64,000 nt of DNA, from NCBI RefSeq assembly GCF_004762095.1, contig NZ_SIJH01000004.1, positions 166,162 to 230,161 of the forward strand, read 5' to 3'. The stretch comes from Tabrizicola caldifontis (GTDB lineage Bacteria > Pseudomonadota > Alphaproteobacteria > Rhodobacterales > Rhodobacteraceae). A model generated the notes under the pieces. That model worked only from the letters and a program-made list of their open reading frames with translations, did not search any database and had not been told where the DNA came from. Of the stretch, positions 27,780-38,834 are shown piece by piece; position 1 is the first letter of the stretch, and each line of letters opens with the position of its first letter. The translations under genes were made by a program, and so were the position numbers.

Positions 27780-30176
27780 CTAATGCGCGGTCTGCGCTGG
27801 CGGCTGGTTCTGCGCCGCCCTGGCCGCAGCGGCCGCTTCTTCCGCCGCCTCGTCCCATTCCACGGGTTCGGGCTGGCGCACCAGCGCCTGGGCCAGAACC
27901 TCGCGCACGTGGCTCACGGGGATGATCTTCAACCCTTGCTTCACGTTCTCGGGGATTTCTGCCAGATCCTTGGCGTTTTCCTCGGGGATGAAAACGGTCT
28001 TGATTCCCCCGCGCAGTGCGGCGAGCAGCTTCTCCTTCAGGCCCCCGATCGGCATGGCGTTGCCGCGCAGGGAGACCTCGCCGGTCATGGCGATGTCCTT
28101 GCGGACCGGAATGCCCGTCAGCACCGAGACGATCGACGTCACCATGGCCAGACCCGCCGAAGGGCCATCCTTGGGCGTCGCGCCATCCGGAACGTGGACG
28201 TGAATGTCGATCGTGTCAAACTTGGGCGGCTTCACCCCGATCTGGGGCGCGATCGAGCGGACATAGCTCGACGCCGCGTCGATTGATTCCTTCATCACGT
28301 CGCCCAGTTTCCCGGTGGTCTTCATCCGGCCCTTGCCCGGCAGTTTCAGCGCCTCGATCTGCAACAGATCGCCGCCGACGCTGGTCCAGGCCAGCCCCAT
28401 CACCACGCCGACCTGATCCTCCTTTTCGGCAAGACCATAGCGGTATTTCTGTACGCCCAGGTATTCCTCGACCTTCGCCGGATCGACCTCGACGCGCTTG
28501 GCCTTGCCCTTCAGGATGTCGGTCACGGCCTTCCGGGCCAGCTTGGCGATCTCGCGTTCCAGGTTCCGCACGCCCGCCTCGCGGGTATAGTAGCGGATGA
28601 CATGGTTCAGCGCCTCGTCAGTGATGCTGAATTCGCCCTTCTTCAGGCCGTTCGCCTTGATCTGCTTGGGCAGCAGGTGCTGCTTGGCGATCTCGCGCTT
28701 TTCATCCTCGGTGTAGCCGGCCAGCGGGATGATCTCCATCCGGTCCATCAGCGGCCCCGGCATGTTGTAGCTGTTGGCCGTGGTGATGAACATCACGTTC
28801 GACAGGTCGTATTCGACCTCCAGATAGTGATCGACGAAGGTCGAGTTCTGTTCGGGATCCAGCACCTCGAGCAGCGCCGACGCGGGGTCACCCCGGAAGT
28901 CCTGGCCCATCTTGTCGATTTCATCCAGCAGGATCAACGGGTTGGTCGTCTTGGCCTTCTTCAGGGCCTGGATGATCTTGCCCGGCATCGACCCGATATA
29001 GGTCCGCCGGTGGCCGCGGATTTCCGATTCATCCCGCACGCCGCCAAGGCTGATGCGGATGAACTCGCGCCCCGTGGCCTTGGCTACCGACCGCCCCAGC
29101 GAGGTCTTGCCCACGCCCGGAGGGCCGACGAGGCACAGGATAGGCCCCTTCAGCTTGGTCGAGCGCGCCTGCACCGCCAGGTATTCAACGATCCGTTCCT
29201 TGACCTTCTCAAGCCCGTAATGGTCGGCGTCCAGCACCTTCTGAGCGGCCGACAGATCCTTTTTCACGCGGGACTTCACGCCCCACGGCACACCCAGAAG
29301 CCAGTCGAGATAGTTGCGCACGACCGTCGCCTCGGCCGACATCGGCGACATCGACTTCAGCTTCTTCAGCTCGGCCTCGGCCTTTTCGCGCGCCTCCTTG
29401 CTGAACCGGGTCTTCTTGATCCGCTCTTCCAGTTCGGCGATCTCGTTCTGGCCGTCTTCGCCGTCACCCAGTTCACGCTGAATGGCCTTCATCTGCTCAT
29501 TCAGGTAGTATTCGCGCTGGGTCTTCTCCATCTGGGTCTTGACGCGCGACTTGATCTTCTTCTCGACCTGCAGGACCGAAAGTTCGCCCTGCATGTGGCC
29601 ATAGACCTTCTCCAGCCGCTCGGCGATTTCCAGCGTCTCAAGGATCGCCTGCTTCTGGTTCACGTCCACGCCCAGATGGCCTGCCACCAAGTCGGCCAGA
29701 CGCGCCGGGTCGCGCGTGTCTGACACCGCCGCCAGCGCCTCTTCGGGAATGTTCTTCTTGATCTTGGCGTAGCGCTCGAACTCTTCGCTCACGGCGCGGA
29801 CCAGAGCCTCGACGGCGGTCTTGTCGCCCTCGGTCTCGACCAGCGGCTCGACCGTCGCCTCGAAGAAAGCGGGGTTGTCCAGGAAGCCGGTGATCCGCAC
29901 GCGCTGCTTGCCCTCGACCAGCACCTTCACCGTGCCGTCGGGCAGCTTCAGCAGTTGCAGGACATTGGCCAGAACGCCCACGCGGAAGATCCCGTCGCTC
30001 TGCGGGTCATCTGCGGTGGGATCCTTCTGCGAGGACAGAAGGATCTGCTTGTCGTCCTGCATCACCTCTTCCAGCGCGCGGACCGATTTCTCGCGGCCGA
30101 CGAAAAGCGGCACGATCATGTGGGGAAAGACCACGATGTCGCGCAGCGGCAGGACGGGATAGCTTTCGGTGCTCAT
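27780..30176 (-). CDS. lon: ATP-dependent protease La
   Basis: Lon degrades misfolded and regulatory proteins in the cytoplasm. The 798-residue protein has the N-terminal LON domain ([19 protein letters not shown]), a coiled middle region, and an AAA+ module with Walker [10 protein letters not shown] (about residues 348-356) and Walker [11 protein letters not shown]. The C-terminal protease domain carries the catalytic Ser in [10 protein letters not shown] (about residue 673) and the Lys in GLKEKLLAA about 43 residues later. The C-terminal tail is Ala/Gln rich. Upstream, a minus-strand CTTGAA at 30276-30281 could be part of a heat-shock promoter. It is convergent with the S74-like gene. Confidence 0.98.
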   Translation of the reverse strand: MSTESYPVLPLRDIVVFPHMIVPLFVGREKSVRALEEVMQDDKQILLSSQKDPTADDPQSDGIFRVGVLANVLQLLKLPDGTVKVLVEGKQRVRITGFLDNPAFFEATVEPLVETEGDKTAVEALVRAVSEEFERYAKIKKNIPEEALAAVSDTRDPARLADLVAGHLGVDVNQKQAILETLEIAERLEKVYGHMQGELSVLQVEKKIKSRVKTQMEKTQREYYLNEQMKAIQRELGDGEDGQNEIAELEERIKKTRFSKEAREKAEAELKKLKSMSPMSAEATVVRNYLDWLLGVPWGVKSRVKKDLSAAQKVLDADHYGLEKVKERIVEYLAVQARSTKLKGPILCLVGPPGVGKTSLGRSVAKATGREFIRISLGGVRDESEIRGHRRTYIGSMPGKIIQALKKAKTTNPLILLDEIDKMGQDFRGDPASALLEVLDPEQNSTFVDHYLEVEYDLSNVMFITTANSYNMPGPLMDRMEIIPLAGYTEDEKREIAKQHLLPKQIKANGLKKGEFSITDEALNHVIRYYTREAGVRNLEREIAKLARKAVTDILKGKAKRVEVDPAKVEEYLGVQKYRYGLAEKEDQVGVVMGLAWTSVGGDLLQIEALKLPGKGRMKTTGKLGDVMKESIDAASSYVRSIAPQIGVKPPKFDTIDIHVHVPDGATPKDGPSAGLAMVTSIVSVLTGIPVRKDIAMTGEVSLRGNAMPIGGLKEKLLAALRGGIKTVFIPEENAKDLAEIPENVKQGLKIIPVSHVREVLAQALVRQPEPVEWDEAAEEAAAAARAAQNQPPAQTAH

Positions 30177-30363
30177 GTGACTACCTTCACTCGCGGCAAC
30201 GCGGCGGGGCCCCGACCATCGGCAACCCGGCCCGTTCCGCCTGTTGGCTGTTATTTGTGGTCCCGGCTTTCGGGATTCAAGCGGCGTTCGGAAGGCTCAG
30301 TCTGAACCTCTGCGCAGGCAGGGACAAGACCATTTGCGCCGCCTTTGCGATGAGCTGCCCCAG

Positions 30364-31446
30364 TCAGGCCGCGCATCCACGATCAGCTAAGACCGTCGCG
30401 CGCCGAGTTGATGACAGGCTTACACCGATTGGCGGCACTTCCTCGACCAGATCATCAAGAAGCACCAGGGTTTCCCGGTGGGTAAGCGTCTGCAAGGCGT
30501 CAGTCCTTGTCAGCATCGCGTCGCGGCCCAGAACATCCAAGACCGCCTCAAGCGATGCGCGCGCGGCGGTGTCCATGGCCTCTACCATGCGCCGCGCCGG
30601 CTGGAAGCTTTCCGTGGAAAGGCCGTTCGACAACAAGGTATCGTGCTTTTCCAGCAGGATGTGGTAGTAGACCACGTCGTCCTCTGGTTCTGGTGCGCTT
30701 GCAAGGGTTCCGATCAGGTGACGGGCCGTGACGAAGACCTTCGAATGGCCGAACAGAAGCTCGCAGGCGCCACCCTGGACGACGATCCTGTGCTGCGGCG
30801 ACACGACAAGTTCACGATCCGGGCAGCCGGGCCCGAACGCATTGGCATGAATATGCACCGGGCGCAAAGCACAGGAAGCAATAGCCTCCTCTCTGGTGTA
30901 ACGCGACATTCCGATCCAGGCGATGGTGACGGTGCGGTCATCCGCGGTGAGAACACAGTCACCCGCACGCAACGTCTCGACCTTGCGCCGGCCCGATGGT
31001 GTCGCAATCTCTGTCCCCATGCCAAAGCAGTAGGGCGGCGGCGTGGTGTTGACATTCTGAAGGGGAATGGCGCCGCTGCCGATAGCGTCCATCTGCGCAG
31101 ATGTCGCCGGTGGTTGACCAACGACGTAGAAATACTCGCGCACCGTTCCGCCGACAGTCACTCGCAGAAGAAGCACCGTTCGCCCGACAAGGGACGCCGG
31201 CACTTGAGAGTTGCTGGGCAGAGTGCCGGAAAGCACCACGGTAAAATTGTAGGCGGTGCCATCGATTATGACCTGGGTATCCGGGTCGGGCAACCCACCG
31301 TTGTATTCGATATTCAGGTCACCGGCACCGTTGTTGTCGGTAAAGGTAAGTTCCGTGGTCGGCGCCTGATTAGTCCCGATGGGGTTCAGGGTCGCATTGT
31401 TGGCTGTGATCGAGTCCTGTCGAGCCCATACAGTAAACGTCCCCAC
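30364..31446 (-). CDS. Hint-domain (Hedgehog/intein-like) protein
   Basis: The protein has about 360 residues from a GTG at 31446 preceded by GGGAG eight bases upstream; the frame is open to 31566 without family-like sequence. The N-terminal half is a beta-rich region with TFTDNNGAGDLNIEYNGG. The Hint domain begins at CFGMGTEIATPSG, with VETLRAGDCVLTADD and VVSPQHRIVV as the block B/F-type motifs. In Rhodobacteraceae such Hint_2 proteins are common and usually secreted; self-cleavage at the Cys is possible but unproven. Local base composition is lower in GC than neighbours (58% and 52% in two 60-base lines I counted), which hints at transfer. Confidence 0.82.
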   Translation of the reverse strand: MGTFTVWARQDSITANNATLNPIGTNQAPTTELTFTDNNGAGDLNIEYNGGLPDPDTQVIIDGTAYNFTVVLSGTLPSNSQVPASLVGRTVLLLRVTVGGTVREYFYVVGQPPATSAQMDAIGSGAIPLQNVNTTPPPYCFGMGTEIATPSGRRKVETLRAGDCVLTADDRTVTIAWIGMSRYTREEAIASCALRPVHIHANAFGPGCPDRELVVSPQHRIVVQGGACELLFGHSKVFVTARHLIGTLASAPEPEDDVVYYHILLEKHDTLLSNGLSTESFQPARRMVEAMDTAARASLEAVLDVLGRDAMLTRTDALQTLTHRETLVLLDDLVEEVPPIGVSLSSTRRATVLADRGCAA

Positions 31447-31709
31447 TGCCCGATCTCCCGTTCGACGATCCTTTGCTCGAACAAAACAAGCACGGCCCCC
31501 TGCTGTCAACATCGGGACCGATAAGCCTTGCCCGAAAGGCACTCTTACCGAGGCTACTGCGGCCAATCAGTCACATTCCCATGATCTTCCGCCAGTGCCC
31601 GCCGATCCCAACGGCATTCGCACACCAAGCCGCTTTGCTGCAGAAGGCGGACACGGTTTCACACCCTTTCTGCCGCAATCTTTCCGCAGTTGGATGACAC
31701 CAAGGCGGC

Positions 31710-32116
31710 ATGAAACCGCGCTTGGATCAGGTCAGGATAAGGCTAAGGGGAATTGCCGCGCAGCGGCATCGGGCCCTGCGGGTTGCGGTTCTTTCCTTCC
31801 TGGCGGGCCTGCTGCTGCATGTCGATCGCACGGGCCATGTGGGCAGCCTGCCGATACCGCTGTTCACGGGGCTGCTTTACATGGCATTCGTGACGCCGGC
31901 CGCGGTGGCGACGGCACTTCTGCTTCCGGGTCTCACCGCGCTTTCGGATGCCGTGCAGTGGGCGAGGCTGACTTTCGCGGCGGCAGTCGCGGCCTTTCCC
32001 GCCGTGCTGCGCCCGGTTGCCGATCAGCCCCTTCTCGGTGCAACCGTCGTCATTCTGGGCGGCATGGCCATCGTTGCCATGCGCCAGCGCCAGCGGCGCC
32101 CGGTCACGGCAACGGC

Positions 32117-32120
<4 letters not shown>
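31710..32120 (+). CDS. Small membrane protein of unknown function
   Basis: The 136-residue protein begins with a basic segment ([20 protein letters not shown]) and then has about four hydrophobic helices, such as [16 protein letters not shown] and [16 protein letters not shown] recognise no family. It is convergent with tgt and overlaps its 3' end by 4 bp. The 263 bp between it and the Hint gene hold no recognisable feature. The coding call rests on frame length and membrane pattern. Confidence 0.6.
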
Positions 32121-33247
<1,127 letters not shown>

Positions 33248-33341
33248 GGCGGAAACGTCCCCTTTCTGCCGCCCCTTTGGGCCAAAACTTCGGAAATGCC
33301 AAGCGGAAGACATCCGCAGCGCCCACTGCCGCGTATTCCAC

Positions 33342-33369
33342 TTGACGTTCCCGTGCAGTTGTCTATTTG
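33342..33369 (+). promoter_or_regulatory. Putative promoter of the TetR-RND operon
   Basis: TTGACG (33342-33347) and TATTTG (33364-33369) are separated by 16 bp. The predicted transcription start falls in the palindrome at 33373-33388, so a bound repressor would block it. Confidence 0.5.
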
Positions 33370-33372
33370 CGT

Positions 33373-33388
33373 GAATGAACGTTCATTC
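33373..33388. promoter_or_regulatory. TetR-type operator palindrome
   Basis: GAATGAAC/GTTCATTC is a perfect 16-bp palindrome with no spacer, typical of AcrR/NalC-like TetR operators. It lies at the start of the divergently placed TetR gene and directly after its putative -10 box. Confidence 0.7.
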
Positions 33389-33410
33389 CCAACCGGGTCA
33401 CTCCTCAGAC

Positions 33411-34034
33411 ATGGCAGGCTTTCCAATCCCCAGCGCGCCGCAAGGCTCTGAAGAACGCACGATGGAGATCCTTGGCTCCATCCGGCAGGCGTTTGCCGAA
33501 AAGGGGTTCGACGGGGCCTCGATGCAGGATCTCGCCCGTGCCGCCGGCATGAGCGTGGGCAACTTCTACCGCTATTTCCCGTCCAAGGCGGCCATCGTGC
33601 AGGCGATGTGCAGCTACGACCTTGCCGAAATCCAGGCCGATTTCGCGGAAATCCAGACATCGGATCAGCCGATCGCGTGCCTTCGGGAACGGATCCTGTC
33701 GCATTTCCACGAGGACAGCCTGAAGGATGGCCAGCTCTGGGCCGAAATCACCGCTGCGGCAATCCGCAAGCCCGAGATCCGTGCCGCGGCCGGCCAGATG
33801 GAGGAAACGATCACCCGGCTGCTTTGCGCAATCTTCGCCCGGATAACCCGCCGCAGCCATGAGGATGCCTGTGCCCGCTATCTTGGGCAGTGCCAGTTGC
33901 TGGTGATGCTGGTGAAAGCCATGGCAACACGCACCGCACAGTGCGGGCCGGCCTCTCCGGCGCTACGGGAACAGGTTGTTGCGGTGATCGACCGCATCCT
34001 TGCCGACATTTCCAACGATATTGCAGAAGGCTGA
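33411..34034 (+). CDS. TetR/AcrR repressor of the RND efflux operon
   Basis: The protein has 207 residues from the ATG at 33411. The frame also offers an ATG at 33375, but that codon lies inside the operator palindrome near the predicted transcription start, so the internal one is preferred. The N-terminal HTH is clear: EILGSIRQAFAEKGFDGASM, then DLARAAGMSVGNFYRYFPSK (about residues 18-62). The C-terminal ligand domain is diverse, as usual. Only 7 bp separate it from the membrane fusion protein gene. The natural reading is a self-repressing first gene of a three-gene efflux operon. Confidence 0.92.
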   Translation: MAGFPIPSAPQGSEERTMEILGSIRQAFAEKGFDGASMQDLARAAGMSVGNFYRYFPSKAAIVQAMCSYDLAEIQADFAEIQTSDQPIACLRERILSHFHEDSLKDGQLWAEITAAAIRKPEIRAAAGQMEETITRLLCAIFARITRRSHEDACARYLGQCQLLVMLVKAMATRTAQCGPASPALREQVVAVIDRILADISNDIAEG

Positions 34035-34041
34035 CCGCGTG

Positions 34042-35223
34042 ATGCGTTCCTCTCATTTCCTGACACTTGCCTTGTCCCTCGGCCTGGTGCTGCCAGCCCC
34101 CATGCTTTTGGCGCAGGAAGCTGCGGCCGAACCGGCGATGTCCTCGCTTCCGGCGATCACCGTGACCGAGGTGCGGTCGCGCACGCTGACCGACCGCGTG
34201 ATCGCCTCGGGCCTTGTGGCCGCTGTCGAAGAGGTCCAGGTCGCGCCCCTGATCGAGGGCCAGCCGCTGGAAGAATTGCGGGCCGACGTGGGCGATACGG
34301 TCGCTGCCGGGCAGGTGCTGGCGGTCCTTTCCCGCACGTCGCTGGAGCTGCAGAAGTCCGAGGCCGTGGCATCCCTGGCAGCCGCACGTGCGGGAATCGC
34401 CCAGGTCGAGGCGCAACTGGTCGAGGCCCAGGCCGCCGAGGCCGAGGCCGTCCGCGTTGCCGATCGCACTGCGCGGCTGCGCGAACAGGGCACAGCCCCG
34501 CAGGCGCAACTGGACACCGCGAACGCGAATGCCACCGCGGCAAAGGCGCGGGTGCAAGTGGCGAAAGAGGCCCTGGAATCGGCACGGGCCCAACTTGCCC
34601 TTGCCGAGGCCCGGCTTGAGAACGTCGATCTTATGCTCAGCCGGACCGAGGTGAAGGCACCGGTTGCCGGCAGGATCATTGCGCGCAACGCCAGGCTGGG
34701 CGCCATTGCGACGGCTGCGGGACAGCCGATGTTCGTGCTGATCCGCGACGGGGCACTGGAGCTGCGCGCCGATGTATCGGAGGGCGATGTGCTGCGGCTG
34801 AAGGAAGGCCAGCCCGCCCTGCTGCGTGCCGTGGGCGTGCCCGATACCCTGTCCGGCATTGTGCGGATGGTCGAACCCACCATCGACCCGGTCACCCGCC
34901 TGGGGAGGGTACGGATCCACATCGACGAGCCGGACCGGCTGCGCGTCGGCATGTTCGTCGAGGCAGAGATCGTGGCAGACGAGCATCAGGCTCTGGCGGT
35001 GCCGCTGACCGCAGTCGGTTCATCCGCCGAGGGCCCCACGGTGATGCGCGTCCGGGATGGGCTGGTCGAACGGGTGGTGGTCACCACCGGCATTCGCGAC
35101 GGCGCCTTTGTCGAGATCGTCAACGGTCTTGCGGCCGGCGACCTAGTGGTTGCCAAGGCCGGGGCCTTCGTGCGGGCAGGCGACCGGATCAACCCGGTGC
35201 CGGATGCCGGCGCCACCAACTGA
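34042..35223 (+). CDS. RND efflux periplasmic adaptor (membrane fusion protein)
   Basis: The 393-residue protein has a signal peptide (LTLALSLGLVLPAPMLLA) followed by the usual order: barrel-sandwich/lipoyl half (VEEVQVAPLIEGQPLEELRA), an Ala/Glu-rich coiled-coil hairpin (about residues 105-190), the second lipoyl half (TEVKAPVAGRIIARNARLG) and beta-barrel and proximal domains. It joins the inner-membrane pump to an outer-membrane channel. No lipoprotein cysteine is seen. It is 7 bp after the TetR gene and 10 bp before the pump gene; no outer-membrane channel gene is adjacent, so a shared TolC-like protein is implied. Confidence 0.94.
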   Translation: MRSSHFLTLALSLGLVLPAPMLLAQEAAAEPAMSSLPAITVTEVRSRTLTDRVIASGLVAAVEEVQVAPLIEGQPLEELRADVGDTVAAGQVLAVLSRTSLELQKSEAVASLAAARAGIAQVEAQLVEAQAAEAEAVRVADRTARLREQGTAPQAQLDTANANATAAKARVQVAKEALESARAQLALAEARLENVDLMLSRTEVKAPVAGRIIARNARLGAIATAAGQPMFVLIRDGALELRADVSEGDVLRLKEGQPALLRAVGVPDTLSGIVRMVEPTIDPVTRLGRVRIHIDEPDRLRVGMFVEAEIVADEHQALAVPLTAVGSSAEGPTVMRVRDGLVERVVVTTGIRDGAFVEIVNGLAAGDLVVAKAGAFVRAGDRINPVPDAGATN

Positions 35224-35233
35224 GGATCGCATC

Positions 35234-38200
35234 ATGAACTTTTCCGCCTGGTCGATCCGAAACCCGGTTGCGCCGCTTCTGGCCTTCTTCCTGCTGATGG
35301 TGCTTGGCTGGCAGAGCTTCAATACCCTGCCGATCACGCGCTTTCCGAACATCGACGTGCCGCTTGTCGCCATCAGCGTGGCCCAGTCCGGCGCTGCGCC
35401 GGCCGAGATGGAAAGCCAGGTCACCAAGGAAATCGAGGATGCCGTCGCCGGCATCACCGGGGTGAAGAACGTCACCTCGAACGTCACCGACGGGCTGTCC
35501 ACAACGGTTGTCGAATTCCGCATGGAGGTGCCCACCGACAAGGCCGTGCAGGATGTGAAGGATGCGGTCGACCAGATCCGTGGCGACCTGCCCGGCGGCA
35601 TCGAGGCGCCCATCGTCAGCCGGATCGACGTCGAGGGCCAGGCGATCATGACCTTCGCGGTCAGCGCCCCCGACATGACGATGGAGGAAATCAGCTGGTT
35701 CGTGGACGACACGGTGACCCGCGCGCTGCAAGGCCGCCCCGGGATCGGTCGCGTCACCCGGATCGGCGGGGCCGACCGGGAAATCCGCGTCGAACTCGAC
35801 CCGGTCAAGCTGGACAGCTACGGCGTTACGGCCCAGGCGGTCAGCGCCCAGATCGCGGCGACGAACACGAACCTTGGCGCGGGCAAGTTGAGCCTCGGCT
35901 CGGGCGAACAGGTGATCCGCACCCTGGGCGACAGCGGCACGGTCGAGCAATTGGCCGCCACCACTATCGCCCTGCCATCAGGTCGGTTCGTACGCCTGTC
36001 CGACCTCGGCCAGGTCATCGACAGTTACGAGGAACTGAAAAGCTTCACCCGCATCGACGGCGAGCCGCAGGTCAGCTTTCTTGTGTTCCGCGCCAAGGGC
36101 GCATCGGAGGTCAGCGTTGCCGAGACCACCAACAGCGTCGTCGAGCAGCTGCGCAGGGACAATCCGAACGTCAAGATCACGATGATCGACGATTCGGTGT
36201 TCTACACATACGGCAACTACGAAGCGGCGATCCATACGCTGCTGGAAGGGGCGCTGCTGGCGGTTCTCGTGGTGCTGGCCTTCCTGCGCAACTGGCGCGC
36301 AACGCTGATTGCGGCGGTTGCCCTGCCCCTTTCTGCCGTGCCGACCTTCTGGCTGATGGACATGCTGGGGTTCTCGCTGAACCTTGTCAGCTTCCTTGCC
36401 CTCACCCTTGCAACCGGCATCCTGGTCGATGACGCGATCGTGGAGATCGAAAACATCGCCCGGCACATCCGCATGGGCAAGACGCCCTACCGCGCGGCGA
36501 TCGACGCGGCGGACGAAATCGGCCTTGCGGTCATCGCCACAAGCGCAACCATCGTGGCAGTCTTCGTGCCGGTCAGCTTCATGCCGGGCATTCCGGGTCA
36601 GTATTTCCGGCAGTTCGGCCTGACCGTGGCGATTGCTGTCCTGTTCTCGCTGGCGGTGGCGCGCCTCATTACGCCGATGATGGCCGCCTACCTGATGCGC
36701 GCAAAGGATGCCGAGGGGCATGGCGAAAACAGCCATCGCGACGGCTTCATCATGCGTGGCTATCTGGGACTGGTGCGCCTCACCACGCGGGTCTGGCGCT
36801 TCCGCAAGCTGCCATGGCTGGGCCTGCCCACCTATTACCTGACCGTCGTGGCCGCCATCGGACTGGTGATCTTCTCGGTCCAGGCGATGCTGGGGGTTCC
36901 GGGCAGCCTGTTCCCGCCCGAGGACGAAAGCCGCATCGTCGTTGCCGTGGAGCTGCCGCCGGGCGCTACGCTGGAGGATACTGACCGGACGACCGAGGCG
37001 ATGCGCCAGGTGGTCGCGGACATAGACGGCGTGAAATCGGTTCTCGTGGTCGGCGGCTCGACCCCGCTGGGTGATCGAGACATCCGGCGGGCAAGCTTCA
37101 CCATCATCCTGGACCGCCTGGACAACGGGCTAGGCCGCAAGCTTTCCGATCTGGGTCAGAAACTGCCGCTGATCGGCGCCCTGCTGCCAGAGACACCGTT
37201 GCAGGGCCGGATCCGGCCGCAATCCGAAATCGAGGAAGAGGTTTTCCTTGCCCTTCGCGCCATCCCCGACGTCCGCGCCTTCAAGGTGGGCGGTCCCGGC
37301 GGCGGGTCGCGGCCCTTCAGTTTCGACATCCTGTCCTCTGACGAGGCGGCGCTGAACCATGCGGTGCAGAAGATCGAAACCGCGCTACGGGACGAGCCGA
37401 TGCTGGTGAACCCCTCGGCCGAGGCCGCCCTGCCCCGTCCCGAGGTGCAGATCACGCCCAAGCTGGAAGAAGCCGCGCGCCTGGGTGTCACGGTGCAGCA
37501 GATCGCCAACGTTGTCCGCGTCGCGACGATCGGTGACGTGTCTGCCGCGCTGGGCAAGCTTTCGATCGACAATCGTCTGGTGCCGATCCGCGTGCAGCTT
37601 GACGAGGTGTCGCGCGACAGTCTGGCCCGGATTTCGGCGCTGAAAGTGCAGACCGCAAGGGGCCCGGTGCCCTTGTCGGCCGTGGCGACCGTGGAAGTGG
37701 GCGAAGGGCCCTCGATCGTCAAGCGGCTGAACCGCCAGCGCGTGGCCACCATCGGCGCCGACATCGCACCGGGCTATGTGCTGGACCAGGCGACCGAACG
37801 CTTCATGCAGATCCTGCCGACACTGAACCTGCCGTCTTCGGTCGTGGTGCGCCCCTCGGGTGACGCCGAGATCCAGGCGGAACTGGTCGGCAGCTTCGTC
37901 AATGCCATGGTGCTGGGCGTGCTTCTGATGATGTTCGTCCTGATCCTGCTGTTCCACTCGGTGCTGCAACCGCTGACGATCATCTTCTCGCTGCTGCTGT
38001 CGGTGGGCGGGGTGGCCGCGGCACTGATCCTGACCCAGAATCCGCTGTCGATGCCCGTTCTTATCGGCATCCTGATGCTGATGGGGATCGTGGCCAAGAA
38101 CGCCATCCTGCTGATCGACTTTGCCATCGAGATGCGGGCGCGCGGCCTGAAGCGGATCGACGCCGTGATCGAGGCCGGGCACAAGCGGGCGCGGCCGATC

Positions 38201-38563
38201 GTGATGACATCGATCGCGATGTCGGCCGGGATGCTGCCCTCGGCGCTGGGGGTGGGCGAAGGCGGCGCGTTCCGTTCGCCCATGGCCATCGCCGTGATCG
38301 GCGGGATCATCGTCTCGACCGTCCTCAGCCTTGTGATCGTGCCGTCGATGTATCTGGTGATGGACGATCTGTCGCGGCTGCTTTCGTGGGTGCTCGGTCG
38401 GTTCATCGGCAGGAAGGAGGCCGAGCCTGAAACCCCCGAGCCGCATGTTCTGGCCGAACGGATCGAGCGCGGGGAGATGGACCTTGCCCTGCTGCAAGGC
38501 CGCCTTGCCGCGCTGGAAGCAGCGCTTGCCGCCCGCAAGCCGCGCCCACACGCGGCAGAATGA
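35234..38563 (+). CDS. RND multidrug efflux pump (HAE1/AcrB-like)
   Basis: This proton-driven inner-membrane transporter has 1109 residues and two repeats of six helices with large periplasmic domains. It opens NFSAWSIRNPVAPLLAFFLL. The proton-relay Asp pair sits in helix 4 (ATGILVDDAIVEIENIARH), and the matching second-half Lys region reads MGIVAKNAILLIDFAIEM. A C-terminal cytoplasmic extension of about 50 residues ends in a helix rich in Leu/Ala/Glu. The true start (35234) has GAGGATC upstream; the frame stays open 84 bases farther 5'. It is the last gene of the operon, followed by a GC-rich hairpin. Confidence 0.96.
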   Translation: MNFSAWSIRNPVAPLLAFFLLMVLGWQSFNTLPITRFPNIDVPLVAISVAQSGAAPAEMESQVTKEIEDAVAGITGVKNVTSNVTDGLSTTVVEFRMEVPTDKAVQDVKDAVDQIRGDLPGGIEAPIVSRIDVEGQAIMTFAVSAPDMTMEEISWFVDDTVTRALQGRPGIGRVTRIGGADREIRVELDPVKLDSYGVTAQAVSAQIAATNTNLGAGKLSLGSGEQVIRTLGDSGTVEQLAATTIALPSGRFVRLSDLGQVIDSYEELKSFTRIDGEPQVSFLVFRAKGASEVSVAETTNSVVEQLRRDNPNVKITMIDDSVFYTYGNYEAAIHTLLEGALLAVLVVLAFLRNWRATLIAAVALPLSAVPTFWLMDMLGFSLNLVSFLALTLATGILVDDAIVEIENIARHIRMGKTPYRAAIDAADEIGLAVIATSATIVAVFVPVSFMPGIPGQYFRQFGLTVAIAVLFSLAVARLITPMMAAYLMRAKDAEGHGENSHRDGFIMRGYLGLVRLTTRVWRFRKLPWLGLPTYYLTVVAAIGLVIFSVQAMLGVPGSLFPPEDESRIVVAVELPPGATLEDTDRTTEAMRQVVADIDGVKSVLVVGGSTPLGDRDIRRASFTIILDRLDNGLGRKLSDLGQKLPLIGALLPETPLQGRIRPQSEIEEEVFLALRAIPDVRAFKVGGPGGGSRPFSFDILSSDEAALNHAVQKIETALRDEPMLVNPSAEAALPRPEVQITPKLEEAARLGVTVQQIANVVRVATIGDVSAALGKLSIDNRLVPIRVQLDEVSRDSLARISALKVQTARGPVPLSAVATVEVGEGPSIVKRLNRQRVATIGADIAPGYVLDQATERFMQILPTLNLPSSVVVRPSGDAEIQAELVGSFVNAMVLGVLLMMFVLILLFHSVLQPLTIIFSLLLSVGGVAAALILTQNPLSMPVLIGILMLMGIVAKNAILLIDFAIEMRARGLKRIDAVIEAGHKRARPIVMTSIAMSAGMLPSALGVGEGGAFRSPMAIAVIGGIIVSTVLSLVIVPSMYLVMDDLSRLLSWVLGRFIGRKEAEPETPEPHVLAERIERGEMDLALLQGRLAALEAALAARKPRPHAAE

Positions 38564-38571
38564 GGCACCTC

Positions 38572-38599
38572 CCCCTCCCCCCTTGTGTGTGGGGAGGGG
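38572..38599 (+). terminator. GC-rich hairpin after the RND pump gene
   Basis: CCCCTCCCC (38572-38580) pairs with GGGGAGGGG (38591-38599) over a 10-base loop, starting nine bases past the stop codon. There is no T-tract. The arrangement of C-run, hairpin and G-rich flank resembles 42684-42707, so it may be a repeat family rather than a simple terminator. Confidence 0.45.
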
Positions 38600-38834
38600 A
38601 TGGGGGCGTGGGCACTGGTCGCGGCACCCCGCACGATCCCTGACGCTCTCCATTGAAGATCATGGCGGCAGACGATTTGCGATGCAGGTCGGTCAGCTCA
38701 GGTTGGTCAGCGGGCTCTGAAATGGGGACGCGATACGCCCGCCCCCCCCTGTAGGGATCCATGCGCAAGGATCCGTCAGCGGCTGCTTCAATCGGCCCCG
38801 AACGCAAAGCTGAGCCGGCAGCTTCCGGCCCGGC

